From contig CAZCMX010000010.1 of assembly GCA_964499985.1 (NCBI GenBank), positions 1 through 49,203 of the forward strand: DNA of 49,203 nt, read 5' to 3'. Of this stretch, positions 15,800 through 25,471 are shown piece after piece. The stretch is from UBA5734 sp964499985. GTDB lineage: Bacteria > Bacillota > Clostridia > Saccharofermentanales > UBA5734. How positions within the stretch are numbered: position 1 is the stretch's first letter; each line of letters starts with the position of its first letter. Below the pieces are notes generated by a model. It saw only the letters and a program-made list of their open reading frames with translations, searched no databases and had not been told where the DNA came from. The position numbers and the translations under genes were made by a program.

Positions 15800-16081
15800 T
15801 TAGCGCGAACCCGAGGATTTCTCGGATCCGGCATGGCCCTTGAAGGTCCGGGTGGGAGCGAACTCGCCCAGCTTGTGGCCGACCATTTCTTCTGTGACGT
15901 AGACCGGCACGTGCTTGCGGCCATCATAGACAGCCATCGTGTGTCCGACCATTTCCGGGAAAATGGTCGAGGCGCGAGACCAGGTCTTGATGACTTTCTT
16001 CTCATTTTTTTCGTTCATCGCTTCGATTTTCTTCAGCAGCGATTCGGCAACGAAAAAGCCTTTTTTGGTAGACCGACTCAT
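15800..16081 (-). CDS. rpsS: 30S ribosomal protein S19
   Basis: S19 is in the head of the small subunit with S13. The 93-residue protein starts MSRSTKKGFFVAESLLKKIE and has TWSRASTIFPEMVGHTMAVY and GHKLGEFAPTRTFKGHAG, all standard. It lies 19 nt after rplB. Confidence 0.99.
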   Translation of the reverse strand: MSRSTKKGFFVAESLLKKIEAMNEKNEKKVIKTWSRASTIFPEMVGHTMAVYDGRKHVPVYVTEEMVGHKLGEFAPTRTFKGHAGSEKSSGSR

Positions 16082-16100
16082 CTTTTAAGCCTCCTGTCGT

Positions 16101-16934
16101 TTACTTCTGGTTCCTTCTCTTGACAATGTACTTGTCAGAAGGCTTCTTGCGGTCACGGGTCTTCTTGCCGAGGGTCGGAACACCCCAGGGCGTGACCGGG
16201 CCGGGACGGCCAATCGGCGATTTACCTTCACCACCACCATGCGGGTGGTCGCAGGGGTTCATGACGACACCGCGGACGGTCGGGCGGACACCCATGTGGC
16301 GTTTGCGGCCAGCTTTGCCGATATTGATGTTCTCGTGCTCGCTGTTGCCAACCGAACCGATGGTGGCCTTGCAATGGATGGAGACCATGCGGACTTCACC
16401 GGAAGGCAGGCGGACCTGGGCATAAGCGGCGTCCTTGGCCATCAGCTGGGCGCCGGCACCGGCGGTGCGGACCATCTGGGCGCCCTTGCCAGGCTTGAGC
16501 TCGATGTTGTGGATCACGGTACCGACCGGGATGGCTTCGATGGGCAGGGCATTGCCGGCCACGATGTCAGCCTCTGCGCCGCTTTCGACCTTGTCACCGA
16601 CCTTGAGGCCCTCAGGAGCCAGGATATAGGCCTTGGCGCCATCGAGATACTGGATCAGGGCGAGGTTGGCGGTGCGGTTCGGATCATACTCGAGGGCAAC
16701 AACTTCGGCCTTCATGCCGGTCTTGTTGCGCTTCCAGTCGATGATGCGGATCTTGCGGCGGTTGCCGCCACCATGGTGACGGACGGTGATGCGGCCATAG
16801 GCGTTACGGCCACCGGTTTTGCTTCTTGGAGCCAGAAGGGATTTTTCAGGCGCTTTGGCGGTGATTTGTGAAAAATCAGCCACGGTCATCTGCCTTCTGG
16901 CGGGAGAAGTCGGATTATAGCTTTTGACTGCCAT
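16101..16934 (-). CDS. rplB: 50S ribosomal protein L2
   Basis: L2 is needed for subunit joining and peptidyl transfer. The 277-residue protein has the N-terminal MAVKSYNPTSPARRQMTVAD, the RNA-binding GGGNRRKIRIIDWKRNK and the conserved C-terminal GVVMNPCDHPHGGGEGKSPI containing the important His. It follows rplW by 33 nt. Confidence 0.99.
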   Translation of the reverse strand: MAVKSYNPTSPARRQMTVADFSQITAKAPEKSLLAPRSKTGGRNAYGRITVRHHGGGNRRKIRIIDWKRNKTGMKAEVVALEYDPNRTANLALIQYLDGAKAYILAPEGLKVGDKVESGAEADIVAGNALPIEAIPVGTVIHNIELKPGKGAQMVRTAGAGAQLMAKDAAYAQVRLPSGEVRMVSIHCKATIGSVGNSEHENINIGKAGRKRHMGVRPTVRGVVMNPCDHPHGGGEGKSPIGRPGPVTPWGVPTLGKKTRDRKKPSDKYIVKRRNQK

Positions 16935-16967
16935 CTTGTTTCACTCCTTCTTCTAGGGCGCCCGGCA

Positions 16968-17321
16968 TTACTGGCCGAACCCGAATTCCTCGATGGTGTT
17001 CTTGTACTTCTTGCCGGCTGTGGCGGATTTGCCGCCCTTTTGCAGATAGCTCTCAGCCTTGGGCTCGGTGTCGATCGTGACTACAGCTTTTTTCCAGCTG
17101 GGGGTCAGCCCGACATGGACACCCTGGCGCTTGGTCTTGCCGTCATAATTGGCGGTATTGACCTTGATAACCTTGACGTCGAACAGCTGCTCAACCGCTT
17201 TCCGGACCTCGGTCTTGGTGGCGTTGACGGCGACTTCGAAGGTGTACTTACCAAGAGCGGCGTCAGCGGTGCTCTTTTCGGTGATGACCGGACGTTTGAT
17301 GATGTTGTGTGCGGTGCTCAT
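16968..17321 (-). CDS. rplW: 50S ribosomal protein L23
   Basis: L23 at the tunnel exit docks trigger factor and SRP. The 117-residue protein has IIKRPVITEKSTADAALGKY, YTFEVAVNATKTEVRKAVEQ and VKVIKVNTANYDGKTKRQGV. The C-terminal 20-25 residues (QKGGKSATAGKKYKNTIEEF) extend somewhat beyond the usual end near residue 95-100. Its ATG overlaps the rplD stop by 1 nt. Confidence 0.98.
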   Translation of the reverse strand: MSTAHNIIKRPVITEKSTADAALGKYTFEVAVNATKTEVRKAVEQLFDVKVIKVNTANYDGKTKRQGVHVGLTPSWKKAVVTIDTEPKAESYLQKGGKSATAGKKYKNTIEEFGFGQ

Positions 17322-17944
17322 TAAACATACACCTCCTGAACTTTGAGGATCGCTTCCTGAGTCACGACAAACTTGTCGAACTTGAGGATGTCGAAGACAT
17401 TGATCGTATTGACCAGGGCAGTCTTGACGCCGACGATGTTTCTGGCAGATTTCTCGATCTTCTCATCGCGGGTCAGGGTGACGAGCAGGGCCGATTTGTC
17501 AACACCGAGCTTGCCGAGGACTTCGGACATGCGCTTGGTTTTGATTTCAGCCATCTCGAGCTTGTCGACGACCACCAGGCTGCCAGCGGCGACCTTGGAG
17601 GACAGGGCTGATTTCATGGCCAGGCGGCGGACCTTCTTGGGCAGGGTATAGCTGTAGTCACGCGGCTTGGGGCCAAAGATGATGCCACCACCGACATGCT
17701 GGGCGGAACGGGACGAACCCTGGCGGGCGCGGCCGGTGCCTTTCTGGCGGTAGGGCTTCTTGCCACCACCGGCGACCTCACTGCGGGTCTTCGTCGAATG
17801 GGTGCCCTGGCGGCGGTTGGCCAGGTAATTGAGAACGGCGCGATGCAGCACGTCCTGGTTCGGCTCGATGCCGAAGATGGCGTCGGACAGTTCAAGACTG
17901 CCCGTCTTGATGCCATCCATGTTGTATACATCAACTAGTGCCAT
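17321..17944 (-). CDS. rplD: 50S ribosomal protein L4
   Basis: L4 reaches into the nascent chain tunnel and in E. coli represses the S10 operon. The 207-residue protein has MALVDVYNMDGIKTGSLELS, the tunnel loop TRSEVAGGGKKPYRQKGTGR with ARQGSSRSAQHVGGGIIFGP, and a C-terminal domain ending KVQEVYV. It lies 25 nt after rplC and is coupled to rplW. Confidence 0.99.
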   Translation of the reverse strand: MALVDVYNMDGIKTGSLELSDAIFGIEPNQDVLHRAVLNYLANRRQGTHSTKTRSEVAGGGKKPYRQKGTGRARQGSSRSAQHVGGGIIFGPKPRDYSYTLPKKVRRLAMKSALSSKVAAGSLVVVDKLEMAEIKTKRMSEVLGKLGVDKSALLVTLTRDEKIEKSARNIVGVKTALVNTINVFDILKFDKFVVTQEAILKVQEVYV

Positions 17945-17969
17945 TGTTATGCTCCTCCTTTACGCCGTC

Positions 17970-18593
17970 TCACTTGGACTTGACAGACGACTTGATCTCG
18001 ACCAGGCCGCCCTTGGGTCCGGGGACAGCGCCCTTGATGACGATGATGTTGCGTTCACCGTCAACCATCACGACATCGAGGTTCTGTACGGTTACATTGA
18101 CTGCACCCATGTGGCCAGGCAGCTTCTTGCCTTTGAAAACACGGGCAGGATCGGTGTTCGGGCCCATCGAACCGACACGGCGATGGTACATCGAACCGTG
18201 GGTTTCCGGTCCGCCGGACTGGCCGTGACGCTTGATGTTGCCGGCAAAGCCCTTGCCCTTGGACACACCGCTGACATCGACAGCATCGCCAGCAGCGAAC
18301 ATGTCGGAGACCCGGATTTCCTGGCCGAGGGTGTAGTCCGCTTCGGACTTGAATTCACGCAGGACCTTCTTTGCTTCGACTCCCGCCTTGGCGAACTGGC
18401 CTTTGTGGGGGCGATTGGCACTCTTGACTGCGCCGTAGCCGACTTTGACGGCCTTGTAGCCATCTGTTTCGACTGACTTGTTCTGGACGACAACGAGCGG
18501 ACCGCAATCAATGACCGTCACCGGGATCGAGTTGCCCTTGTCGTCAAAAAGCTGGGTCATCCCTGCTTTTTTACCAAGCATGTACTTTTCCAT
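17970..18593 (-). CDS. rplC: 50S ribosomal protein L3
   Basis: L3 initiates 50S assembly and reaches the peptidyl transferase centre. The 207-residue protein begins MEKYMLGKKAGMTQLFDDKG and has the central loop VSKGKGFAGNIKRHGQSGGP and HGSMYHRRVGSMG. It is separated from rpsJ by 100 nt with two hairpins. Confidence 0.99.
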   Translation of the reverse strand: MEKYMLGKKAGMTQLFDDKGNSIPVTVIDCGPLVVVQNKSVETDGYKAVKVGYGAVKSANRPHKGQFAKAGVEAKKVLREFKSEADYTLGQEIRVSDMFAAGDAVDVSGVSKGKGFAGNIKRHGQSGGPETHGSMYHRRVGSMGPNTDPARVFKGKKLPGHMGAVNVTVQNLDVVMVDGERNIIVIKGAVPGPKGGLVEIKSSVKSK

Positions 18594-18616
18594 TACTTAA
18601 ACCTCCTTGGTTATTG

Positions 18617-18681
18617 GTTCGCCCGTGTCCCGGGTGAACATGACCAGAACGACAACACGGCTTGGTCTGTCGTGTTGTCGT
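18617..18681 (-). promoter_or_regulatory. Two hairpins in the rpsJ-rplC spacer
   Basis: A perfect 11-bp stem (ACGACAACACG 18649-18659 with CGTGTTGTCGT 18671-18681; 11-nt loop) lies nearest rpsJ. A 9-bp stem with one G-U pair (18617-18625 with 18631-18639; 5-nt loop) follows just ahead of the rplC ribosome binding site. Neither has a U-run. They could be an autoregulatory target, an RNase site or an mRNA stability element. Confidence 0.65.
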
Positions 18682-18693
18682 CTATGACAAGCC

Positions 18694-19005
<312 letters not shown>

Positions 19006-19308
19006 GGTCTGTGGTTCCTCCTTGGTGTGCTGCTGGTCAGTCATCAACTGTGCCGGGCGTTTCATCCTCTTCCAACAGAAAACCCAGTCTTCATGCCTCT
19101 GGTTAACTGAGGCTGTCGCGCTGGGCCCATGCCGGTGAGGCATACGCTGCGTGTGTCTGGTGACTGCCGCCCAATTTCACTAGAATCGGACTGACTCCTC
19201 CGAAGTTACCCGCCTTGCGGCCGCAGCGGCCGTGACGGCAATCTCCGGTATCATCGTCTGCGCAACGCGCCAGGGCTAAAATACGCCCGGCAAAGTCGCG
19301 CAACAACT
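19006..19308 (-). promoter_or_regulatory. Long 5' leader of the ribosomal superoperon
   Basis: About 300 nt separate the predicted promoter from the rpsJ ATG. The leader has several short stems: GCCTC/GAGGC (19095-19113), ATGCC/GGCAT (19129-19143) and a GC-rich CGGCCG repeat near 19218-19232. A second GGAGGAG-like sequence near 19196-19202 has no convincing ORF after it. I see no match to a leader family I can name; control by a ribosomal protein is plausible. Confidence 0.4.
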
Positions 19309-19337
19309 AATATAGTACAATGTTTTCGGGAATGCAA
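19309..19337 (-). promoter_or_regulatory. Promoter of the rpsJ superoperon
   Basis: On the minus strand, -35 TTGCAT (19332-19337) and -10 TATATT (19309-19314) are spaced by 17 nt in an AT-rich stretch after hslO. This is the best sigma-A-type promoter in the left half of the window. Confidence 0.7.
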
Positions 19338-19407
19338 GCATTTTCCGGCAACATTTGACAAATTTTTTCGTTTCTGCTGTGTTGGGCAAATCCCTTGCCT
19401 GGAAGGC

Positions 19408-20346
19408 TCAGACTGGCCCGGGTTTCACCAGGTCGGCCAAGAGCTTTTGCAGCTGCAGCTGGCTGAACGGGTAGTGGCTGGAACAGAAATGGCATTCGAG
19501 GTTGATGCCGTCCGGGTCCTGGGCCAGGTCAAAAAGCTCGCTGGCTCCCAGGGCGATCAAGTTCTGCTCCATCCGCTCGCGTGAGCAGGTGCAGGCATAA
19601 GATAGCGGCTTATGCTCAAAATACTGGATCTGGGGATCACCAAACAGCAAATCGAGGATCTGGTCCGGATTGAATCCTTCCTGCATCCAGTAGGTCACCT
19701 CCGGGAATCCCCCCAGGCGGGTCTCCAGATACTGGATCGTTTCCTCAGTCGCATCTGGCAGCATCTGGACCATGAAGCCTCCGGCATGGCTGATGCCCTG
19801 GGCATCGACCAGCACACCCAGGCCCATGGCAGACGGTGTCTGCTCCGAGGAGGCCAGGTAATAGGTGAGGTCTTCGGCAATTTCGCCGGATACCAGCTCG
19901 ACCTTGCCCATATAGGGCTCTTTGAGGCCGAGGTCCTTGATCACCGTCAGGGTTCCTTCTCCGACGGCCTGGCCGATGTCGAGCTTGCCCGGCCGCTTGT
20001 GCAGCGTCTCCACGACCGGCTGGACACAATAGCCGCGCACGGTCTGCCGGCCAGTGCCAACGACCGTCATGCCCTGGAGCGGGCCATTGCTGCGGATGAC
20101 CACGCTGATTGTATCTGTGGCATTTTTCAGGCCTTGTTCGGTCAGCAGCAAGGTCCCGGTCATCAGGCGGCCCAGGGCAACGGCTGCCATCGGCGACATC
20201 TGGTGGATGTTCTGGGCCTCCTGGCAGAGCCGGGTGGTCCGGCAGGCAAAGGCGCGCACCTGGCCGTTCAGGGCCAGGGCACTGACCATATAGTCTCCAG
20301 CTGGAGCAGCTGTCGGGTTTGGCAGGGCTTGGGCGGGGTCATTCAT
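19408..20346 (-). CDS. hslO: Redox-regulated chaperone Hsp33
   Basis: Hsp33 is a cytosolic holdase that unfolds and becomes active when oxidised. The 312-residue protein has the zinc redox switch Cys252-x-Cys254 and Cys285-x-x-Cys288 (ACTCS and CHFCS). The N-terminal region carries the LGRLMTGTLLL segment of the family. Its ATG overlaps the stop of the upstream methyltransferase gene by 1 nt (TGATG), so the two are coupled. It lies just upstream of the ribosomal promoter and in the same direction. Confidence 0.95.
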   Translation of the reverse strand: MNDPAQALPNPTAAPAGDYMVSALALNGQVRAFACRTTRLCQEAQNIHQMSPMAAVALGRLMTGTLLLTEQGLKNATDTISVVIRSNGPLQGMTVVGTGRQTVRGYCVQPVVETLHKRPGKLDIGQAVGEGTLTVIKDLGLKEPYMGKVELVSGEIAEDLTYYLASSEQTPSAMGLGVLVDAQGISHAGGFMVQMLPDATEETIQYLETRLGGFPEVTYWMQEGFNPDQILDLLFGDPQIQYFEHKPLSYACTCSRERMEQNLIALGASELFDLAQDPDGINLECHFCSSHYPFSQLQLQKLLADLVKPGPV

Positions 20347-21128
20347 CAGGAGATCCTCCGGCGAAAGATATAGAATTGGCGTTCACTGCTGCGGCGGACC
20401 GGTGCCAGGGTCAGCTCGCCAGTCCGGGCGATGAATTCCAGGCCGGCGTTCCGGGCAACCTTCTGCAAAAAAGCGTGGTCATAATACCGCTCGGCCACTT
20501 CTTCGTCAAATCGTTCATAGCGGCCATCCTCCGCACGGGCAAACCAGGTCAGGCTGGCCCGCGACAGGCAGCTCTGCGGCCGGTAATGGTTTTGCCAGAC
20601 CAGGGTCAGATTGTCATGGTCCTGGATGATCGTGCGATTGCCCCGGCTGACTGCGAAATGGCGGTGGGTGCCGACATCGGCAATGAACAGGGCCCCTGGA
20701 TTGAGGTAATTGGCCAGCAGGTCGAACAGGCGCTGCACAGCTGCCGGCTGAACCAGGTGATTCAGGGTGTCCAGCAGGCAGGTCGCCAGGTCGACCGTGC
20801 CGAACAGTTCGAAGCGGCTGATATCCTGCTGCAGGAACAGGGCCGAGCTGCCCTGGGCCTGGGCCTTCTCCCTGGCGGTCTGCAGCATGGCGGCTGAGTT
20901 GTCGATCCCGATCACATCATAGCCATGCTGCTCCATCGCGAGGGCAAAAGTGCCGGTGCCACAGCCCAGATCCAGCAAGAGTGGTCGTCCGTCAAAGCCG
21001 TCCCCGGCACCGGTTCTCAGGCTATGACGCTGGTCGAGCTCAAGGATGAATCTGGCCCAGGCCGGATAATCCACCGCTTGCTGCAAAGCGTCGTAATGGC
21101 TGGCCAGAAGCTCATATCCGTCAGACAT
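20346..21128 (-). CDS. Class I SAM-dependent methyltransferase
   Basis: The 260-residue product has motif I LLDLGCGTGTF (51-61) followed by GYDVIGIDNSAAML, the SAM-binding half of a Rossmann-like methyltransferase. The N terminus (YELLASHYDALQQAVDYPAW) resembles small-molecule methyltransferases of Bacillota often annotated as YqeM/YrrT-like. The substrate is unknown. The frame is open to 21209; I chose the ATG at 21128, which starts at the family N terminus, although its ribosome binding site is poor. It lies 19 nt after the S41 protease gene and is coupled to hslO. Confidence 0.8.
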   Translation of the reverse strand: MSDGYELLASHYDALQQAVDYPAWARFILELDQRHSLRTGAGDGFDGRPLLLDLGCGTGTFALAMEQHGYDVIGIDNSAAMLQTAREKAQAQGSSALFLQQDISRFELFGTVDLATCLLDTLNHLVQPAAVQRLFDLLANYLNPGALFIADVGTHRHFAVSRGNRTIIQDHDNLTLVWQNHYRPQSCLSRASLTWFARAEDGRYERFDEEVAERYYDHAFLQKVARNAGLEFIARTGELTLAPVRRSSERQFYIFRRRIS

Positions 21129-21147
21129 GCGATCCGTCCCGCCTGGC

Positions 21148-22494
21148 TCAGGAACCGCTGCCGGCCAGGGTCTTGAGATAAGAAACCGCGGCGGCCAGCT
21201 GGGTATCATCTTCAGCCGTCAGCTGAGGGATCGATTTGCCAGCCGCCTGTTCCGGCAGCTCGACGGTCTCGTCCGGTACGAGGCCGACCCCTTCGATGCT
21301 GGAGCCGCCCGGCAGATAGTACAGGAAGTTCGTGACATTGACCGAGGAGCCATCCGCCAGGTTGAAGGTCAGGGTGCCGGAGCCCTTGCCAAAGGACTGG
21401 GTGCCAATCACCTCGGCCAAGTCGAGGTCCCTCAGGCAGCCCGTGAACAGCTCAGAGGCACTGGCGGAAAATTCGTTGATCAGGATCGCATAGCGCATAT
21501 CCGCAGGCACACCCATGCTGGCCGCAGAGGTCCATTCCTGTGCGAAGGCCTTCCCGTCCTGGCGACCCTCGATCCGGGCAATCGTCGTCTTGGGCAATAG
21601 ATAATCGAGCATGTCGATGACCTCATTGGCCAGACCGCCGCTATTGTTGCGCAGGTCAAACACGATATGGCGCGCCCCCTGGGCCTTGAGATCCTCAACG
21701 GCTCGGATGAACAGGTCCGCCACGCCGGTTGAAAACTCCGAGATCCGGACATAGCCGGTCTGTGGATCGAGCATGCGGTGGCTGACGCTGGCCGTGGTAA
21801 TGGAGCGCCGCTCGACCTTGATCGTGAAGCGTCTGCTCGCCGAAGGCCGGAACATCTCCAGTTCCACCTCGGTCCCTGCCTCGCCCCGGACGAGGATGGC
21901 CAGCTGGTTGACATCCTGGATCCGCTCGACGGACTGGCCGTTCACGGCGATGAAGATATCTCCGGCGCGCAGATCCGCGGCTTCGGCAGGGCTGTCCTCA
22001 ACCACCTCGGTGATTTCCACCTGTGAGGCCGCATTGAATGACACGATCGCACCGATGCCGACATAGTTGCCGCTCATCGAATCGGCGATCTGCTGGGTCT
22101 GTTCGGCATCGAGGTACATGGTATAGGGACTGTCCATCTCATTGACCAGGCCACTGGTCATGGCTGCCAGCATCTCGGCATCCGAGAGATCCTTATAGTA
22201 GTTCTTGTCGAGCGTATCATAGACCGAGCGGAATTTTGCCAGGGCAGCCTGTGTCGACTCGTCCGTGGCAAACTGGATGCCCAGGCTCTGGGAGGGGCTT
22301 CCAGGCAGCAGCGAAACGCCCGCCTGCAGCAGGACAAAAACCCCCGCACCGACGGTCAGGGCAAAGGTCAGGGCCATGGTGACCAGGATCACCAGAATGG
22401 TCCGGCCCAGATGGCCATGTGGTCTGACCGGATTCGAAGAGGTGGCTGGATGGGGCTGGACCGGCGAGCCGGACAGGGGATTGTGGTCAGTCAT
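21148..22494 (-). CDS. C-terminal processing peptidase, S41 family, membrane-anchored
   Basis: This is a CtpA/CtpB-like serine protease of 448 residues. An N-terminal transmembrane anchor (about 31-58) exports the catalytic part outside the membrane. A PDZ domain (about 140-230) includes VVEDSPAEAADLRAGDIFIA. The catalytic segment is FSASASELFTG (343-352) with its Ser, and the Lys is Lys370 in QSFGKGSG, forming the Ser-Lys dyad of the family. Such proteases sit next to ftsEX-M23 genes in many Bacillota and may trim cell-wall enzymes. The ATG follows CCAGGAGAAGACT, 14 nt after a terminator-like hairpin. Confidence 0.93.
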   Translation of the reverse strand: MTDHNPLSGSPVQPHPATSSNPVRPHGHLGRTILVILVTMALTFALTVGAGVFVLLQAGVSLLPGSPSQSLGIQFATDESTQAALAKFRSVYDTLDKNYYKDLSDAEMLAAMTSGLVNEMDSPYTMYLDAEQTQQIADSMSGNYVGIGAIVSFNAASQVEITEVVEDSPAEAADLRAGDIFIAVNGQSVERIQDVNQLAILVRGEAGTEVELEMFRPSASRRFTIKVERRSITTASVSHRMLDPQTGYVRISEFSTGVADLFIRAVEDLKAQGARHIVFDLRNNSGGLANEVIDMLDYLLPKTTIARIEGRQDGKAFAQEWTSAASMGVPADMRYAILINEFSASASELFTGCLRDLDLAEVIGTQSFGKGSGTLTFNLADGSSVNVTNFLYYLPGGSSIEGVGLVPDETVELPEQAAGKSIPQLTAEDDTQLAAAVSYLKTLAGSGS

Positions 22495-22507
22495 AGTCTT
22501 CTCCTGG

Positions 22508-22545
22508 AAAAAATCCAGGCTGCCAGTTCGATTCCGGCAGCCTGG
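22508..22545 (-). terminator. Terminator between the M23 peptidase and S41 protease genes
   Basis: CCAGGCTGCC (22515-22524) and GGCAGCCTGG (22536-22545) form a perfect 10-bp stem, followed on the minus strand by A and six T. It ends 14 nt before the S41 gene. The downstream sequence can also pair CCTGG with CCAGG across the T-run, covering part of the S41 ribosome binding site, so an attenuator role is possible. Confidence 0.75.
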
Positions 22546-22554
22546 TCTGATGAT

Positions 22555-23784
22555 TCAGCCGACATAATCGGATGGATTGACGGTCGTACCTTTGACGCGG
22601 ACCTCGAAGTGGAGATGGGGTCCCGTCGAGGTGCCGGTGCTGCCGATCAGGCCAATGCGGTCCCCGGCATTGACCTCCTCGCCGACTTTGACCTCGGTCT
22701 GCTTGAGATGGCCATACAAGGTGGCCTTGCCATCCCCATGGTCGATGACGATATAGTTGCCATACCCGGATCCGCCATAATTGCGGCCCTGGACCGGAGC
22801 ACTGACCAGAATGACAGTGCCGGAGCGGGCGGCCACAACCTTCGATCCCAGAGGAGAGGAAATATCGATCCCGGAATGGAATTTCTTGTACCGGTAGACC
22901 GGGTGGATGCGCCAGCCGAATTTGGAGGTGATGCTGGTATGGCCCGGCACCGGCCAGGTCCAGCTGCCGCCTTTCTTGCGCGCCTCGTTTTCTGCTGCGA
23001 GCTTGAGCTGCAGCTGGTAGATCACGGAGCTGATCCGTTCGGCTTCCTTGTTCAGCTCATCTTCGGCCTTTTCCTGGGCCGCCAGGTCAGCCTGGACCGC
23101 CTTGAGATCCGTGGCGACGGCCGCCGCATCGGCCTTGATTTTGGCCAGGTCTGCTTCGACCTGCTCGACAACGGACTTCATTTCCTTGGCCTTCTGGTCG
23201 GCATTGTCCCTGGCCAGAGTGGCCTCGTCCTTGGCATCTTGCAAATCTTCGATCATCTGCTCATCGGTATCTTCGACGATCGACATGAACTGCAAGGTCG
23301 TGAAAAAGCCCTGGATGCTGCCGGACTCCAGGAAAAGCTCGAGCATGGAATGCTGCTGGTGCTCGTACATGACCTGCAGCCGCTCGACATACTGGGCCCG
23401 CTTGTCGGTGAGCCGCTGCTCGGCGGCAATATATTCCTGGTAGGCCTGGTTCAGGGCCTCCAGGGCAGCCTGGAGCTGGTTGGTCTTATCCTCGTACAGG
23501 GACTGCTGCTGTTTCGTCCGGGTTTTCAGCCAGGCCAGGTCACCGGACAGGTTGAGCTTTTCCTTGTTGAGCTTGTCGCGCTGCTTCTCGATCTGGTCGA
23601 GCCTTTTGGCGATCGAGCTTTGCTGGGCCACGGCAGCATCGAGCTGTTCCTTGGTCGTTGCCGCCAGGACCATGGTATCCGGCAGGGATGGCAATAGCGA
23701 CAGGCATAAGGCCAGGACCAGCACCAAACCGAGGAGCCGGGCCAGAGAGAATTGTTTTCGGGAGATGTTTGGCAGTATCTGCAT
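22555..23784 (-). CDS. Murein hydrolase activator / M23 family peptidase with coiled coil
   Basis: The 409-residue product is an EnvC/PcsB-like extracellular protein, typical partner of FtsEX. It has a signal sequence (hydrophobic 17-42), then long coiled coils (about 44-135 and 170-262, heptads rich in Gln, Lys and Glu), then a LytM domain (280-409). The LytM metal ligands are intact: HSGID (303-307) and HLH (390-392), so it may be an active endopeptidase rather than a pure activator. The ATG at 23784 has GAGGGG upstream; the frame is open to 23850. It lies 10 nt after ftsX. Confidence 0.92.
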   Translation of the reverse strand: MQILPNISRKQFSLARLLGLVLVLALCLSLLPSLPDTMVLAATTKEQLDAAVAQQSSIAKRLDQIEKQRDKLNKEKLNLSGDLAWLKTRTKQQQSLYEDKTNQLQAALEALNQAYQEYIAAEQRLTDKRAQYVERLQVMYEHQQHSMLELFLESGSIQGFFTTLQFMSIVEDTDEQMIEDLQDAKDEATLARDNADQKAKEMKSVVEQVEADLAKIKADAAAVATDLKAVQADLAAQEKAEDELNKEAERISSVIYQLQLKLAAENEARKKGGSWTWPVPGHTSITSKFGWRIHPVYRYKKFHSGIDISSPLGSKVVAARSGTVILVSAPVQGRNYGGSGYGNYIVIDHGDGKATLYGHLKQTEVKVGEEVNAGDRIGLIGSTGTSTGPHLHFEVRVKGTTVNPSDYVG

Positions 23785-23794
23785 GGCAAACCCC

Positions 23795-24681
23795 TCAGAC
23801 CTTGATGTAGCGCCGGACCGAGACCGCGCTGCCCAGGGCACCGATGCCAATCCCCAGGCCCAGGTTCAGGAGCAGGACCAGAGAGGCGAGGTCGGCCGGG
23901 GCGATCATTGCCAGGACATCCGAGGGCAAGGTATTGGGCATGACGGTGTCATAAATCTGGGAATAGATGACATAGGCCGTCAGCCAGGCCAGGCTGCCGC
24001 CCAGAAGTCCGGTCACCGCGCCCTCCAGGATATAGGGGACCCGGATATACCAGTTCGTGGCACCGACATATTTCATGATGCTGATTTCATCGCCACGGGC
24101 GAAAACAGCCACCCGGACCATATTGGAAATAATGAAGAAAGTGACCACGCCGAGTACCACAAAGGCAGCCAGCGTGGCAAAATTGACCCAGCGGATGGCT
24201 TTGGTCAGGAACTGCATGACCTTGAGCTCGATGTCCACCTTGCGGACGCCTGGCAGGCCTTCCGTATGGGCTTTGAAATCCGCGCTGCCCGCCGGATCAT
24301 GCAGGCGGATGGCGAAGGTATAGGGAATGTATTCGGCCGAAAAGTCCGAAAACAGCTCATCCTTGCCCAAGTTGGCCTTGAAGGTGTCAAAATTCTGTTC
24401 CGGGGTGTACAGGGTATATTCCCGCACATTGACATTGGCGGCCAGGTCAGCCTCAATCGCTTCGATCTGGTCTTCACTCACCCCGATTTCCAGGGTGATC
24501 TCGACCGGCGGTTGTTCACCGGCCCGGGTCATCATCTGACGGGCATTGACCGAAAACAAGGTGAAAGCCCCGAGCAAAAACAGCATCAGGGCGATCGTTG
24601 TGATCGAGGCCAAGGTCACCAGCGGATGGCGGACCAGATTGTTGAACCCTTCAGACAGGGAATGGCGCAGCAGCGTCGTTC

Positions 24682-24685
<4 letters not shown>
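23795..24685 (-). CDS. ftsX: Cell division protein FtsX
   Basis: FtsX is the membrane part of the FtsEX complex that controls peptidoglycan hydrolases. The 296-residue protein has one N-terminal TM (about 24-45), a large extracellular domain (45-165) and three C-terminal TMs. ARGDEISIMKYVGATNWYIR is the conserved cytosolic segment after the second TM. The ATG at 24685 overlaps the ftsE stop by 4 nt; the frame is open further upstream but that part lies inside ftsE. Confidence 0.95.
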
Positions 24686-25440
<755 letters not shown>

Positions 25441-25471
25441 GACGAGCCCTCCTTGCTGCTAACGTCTCGAC

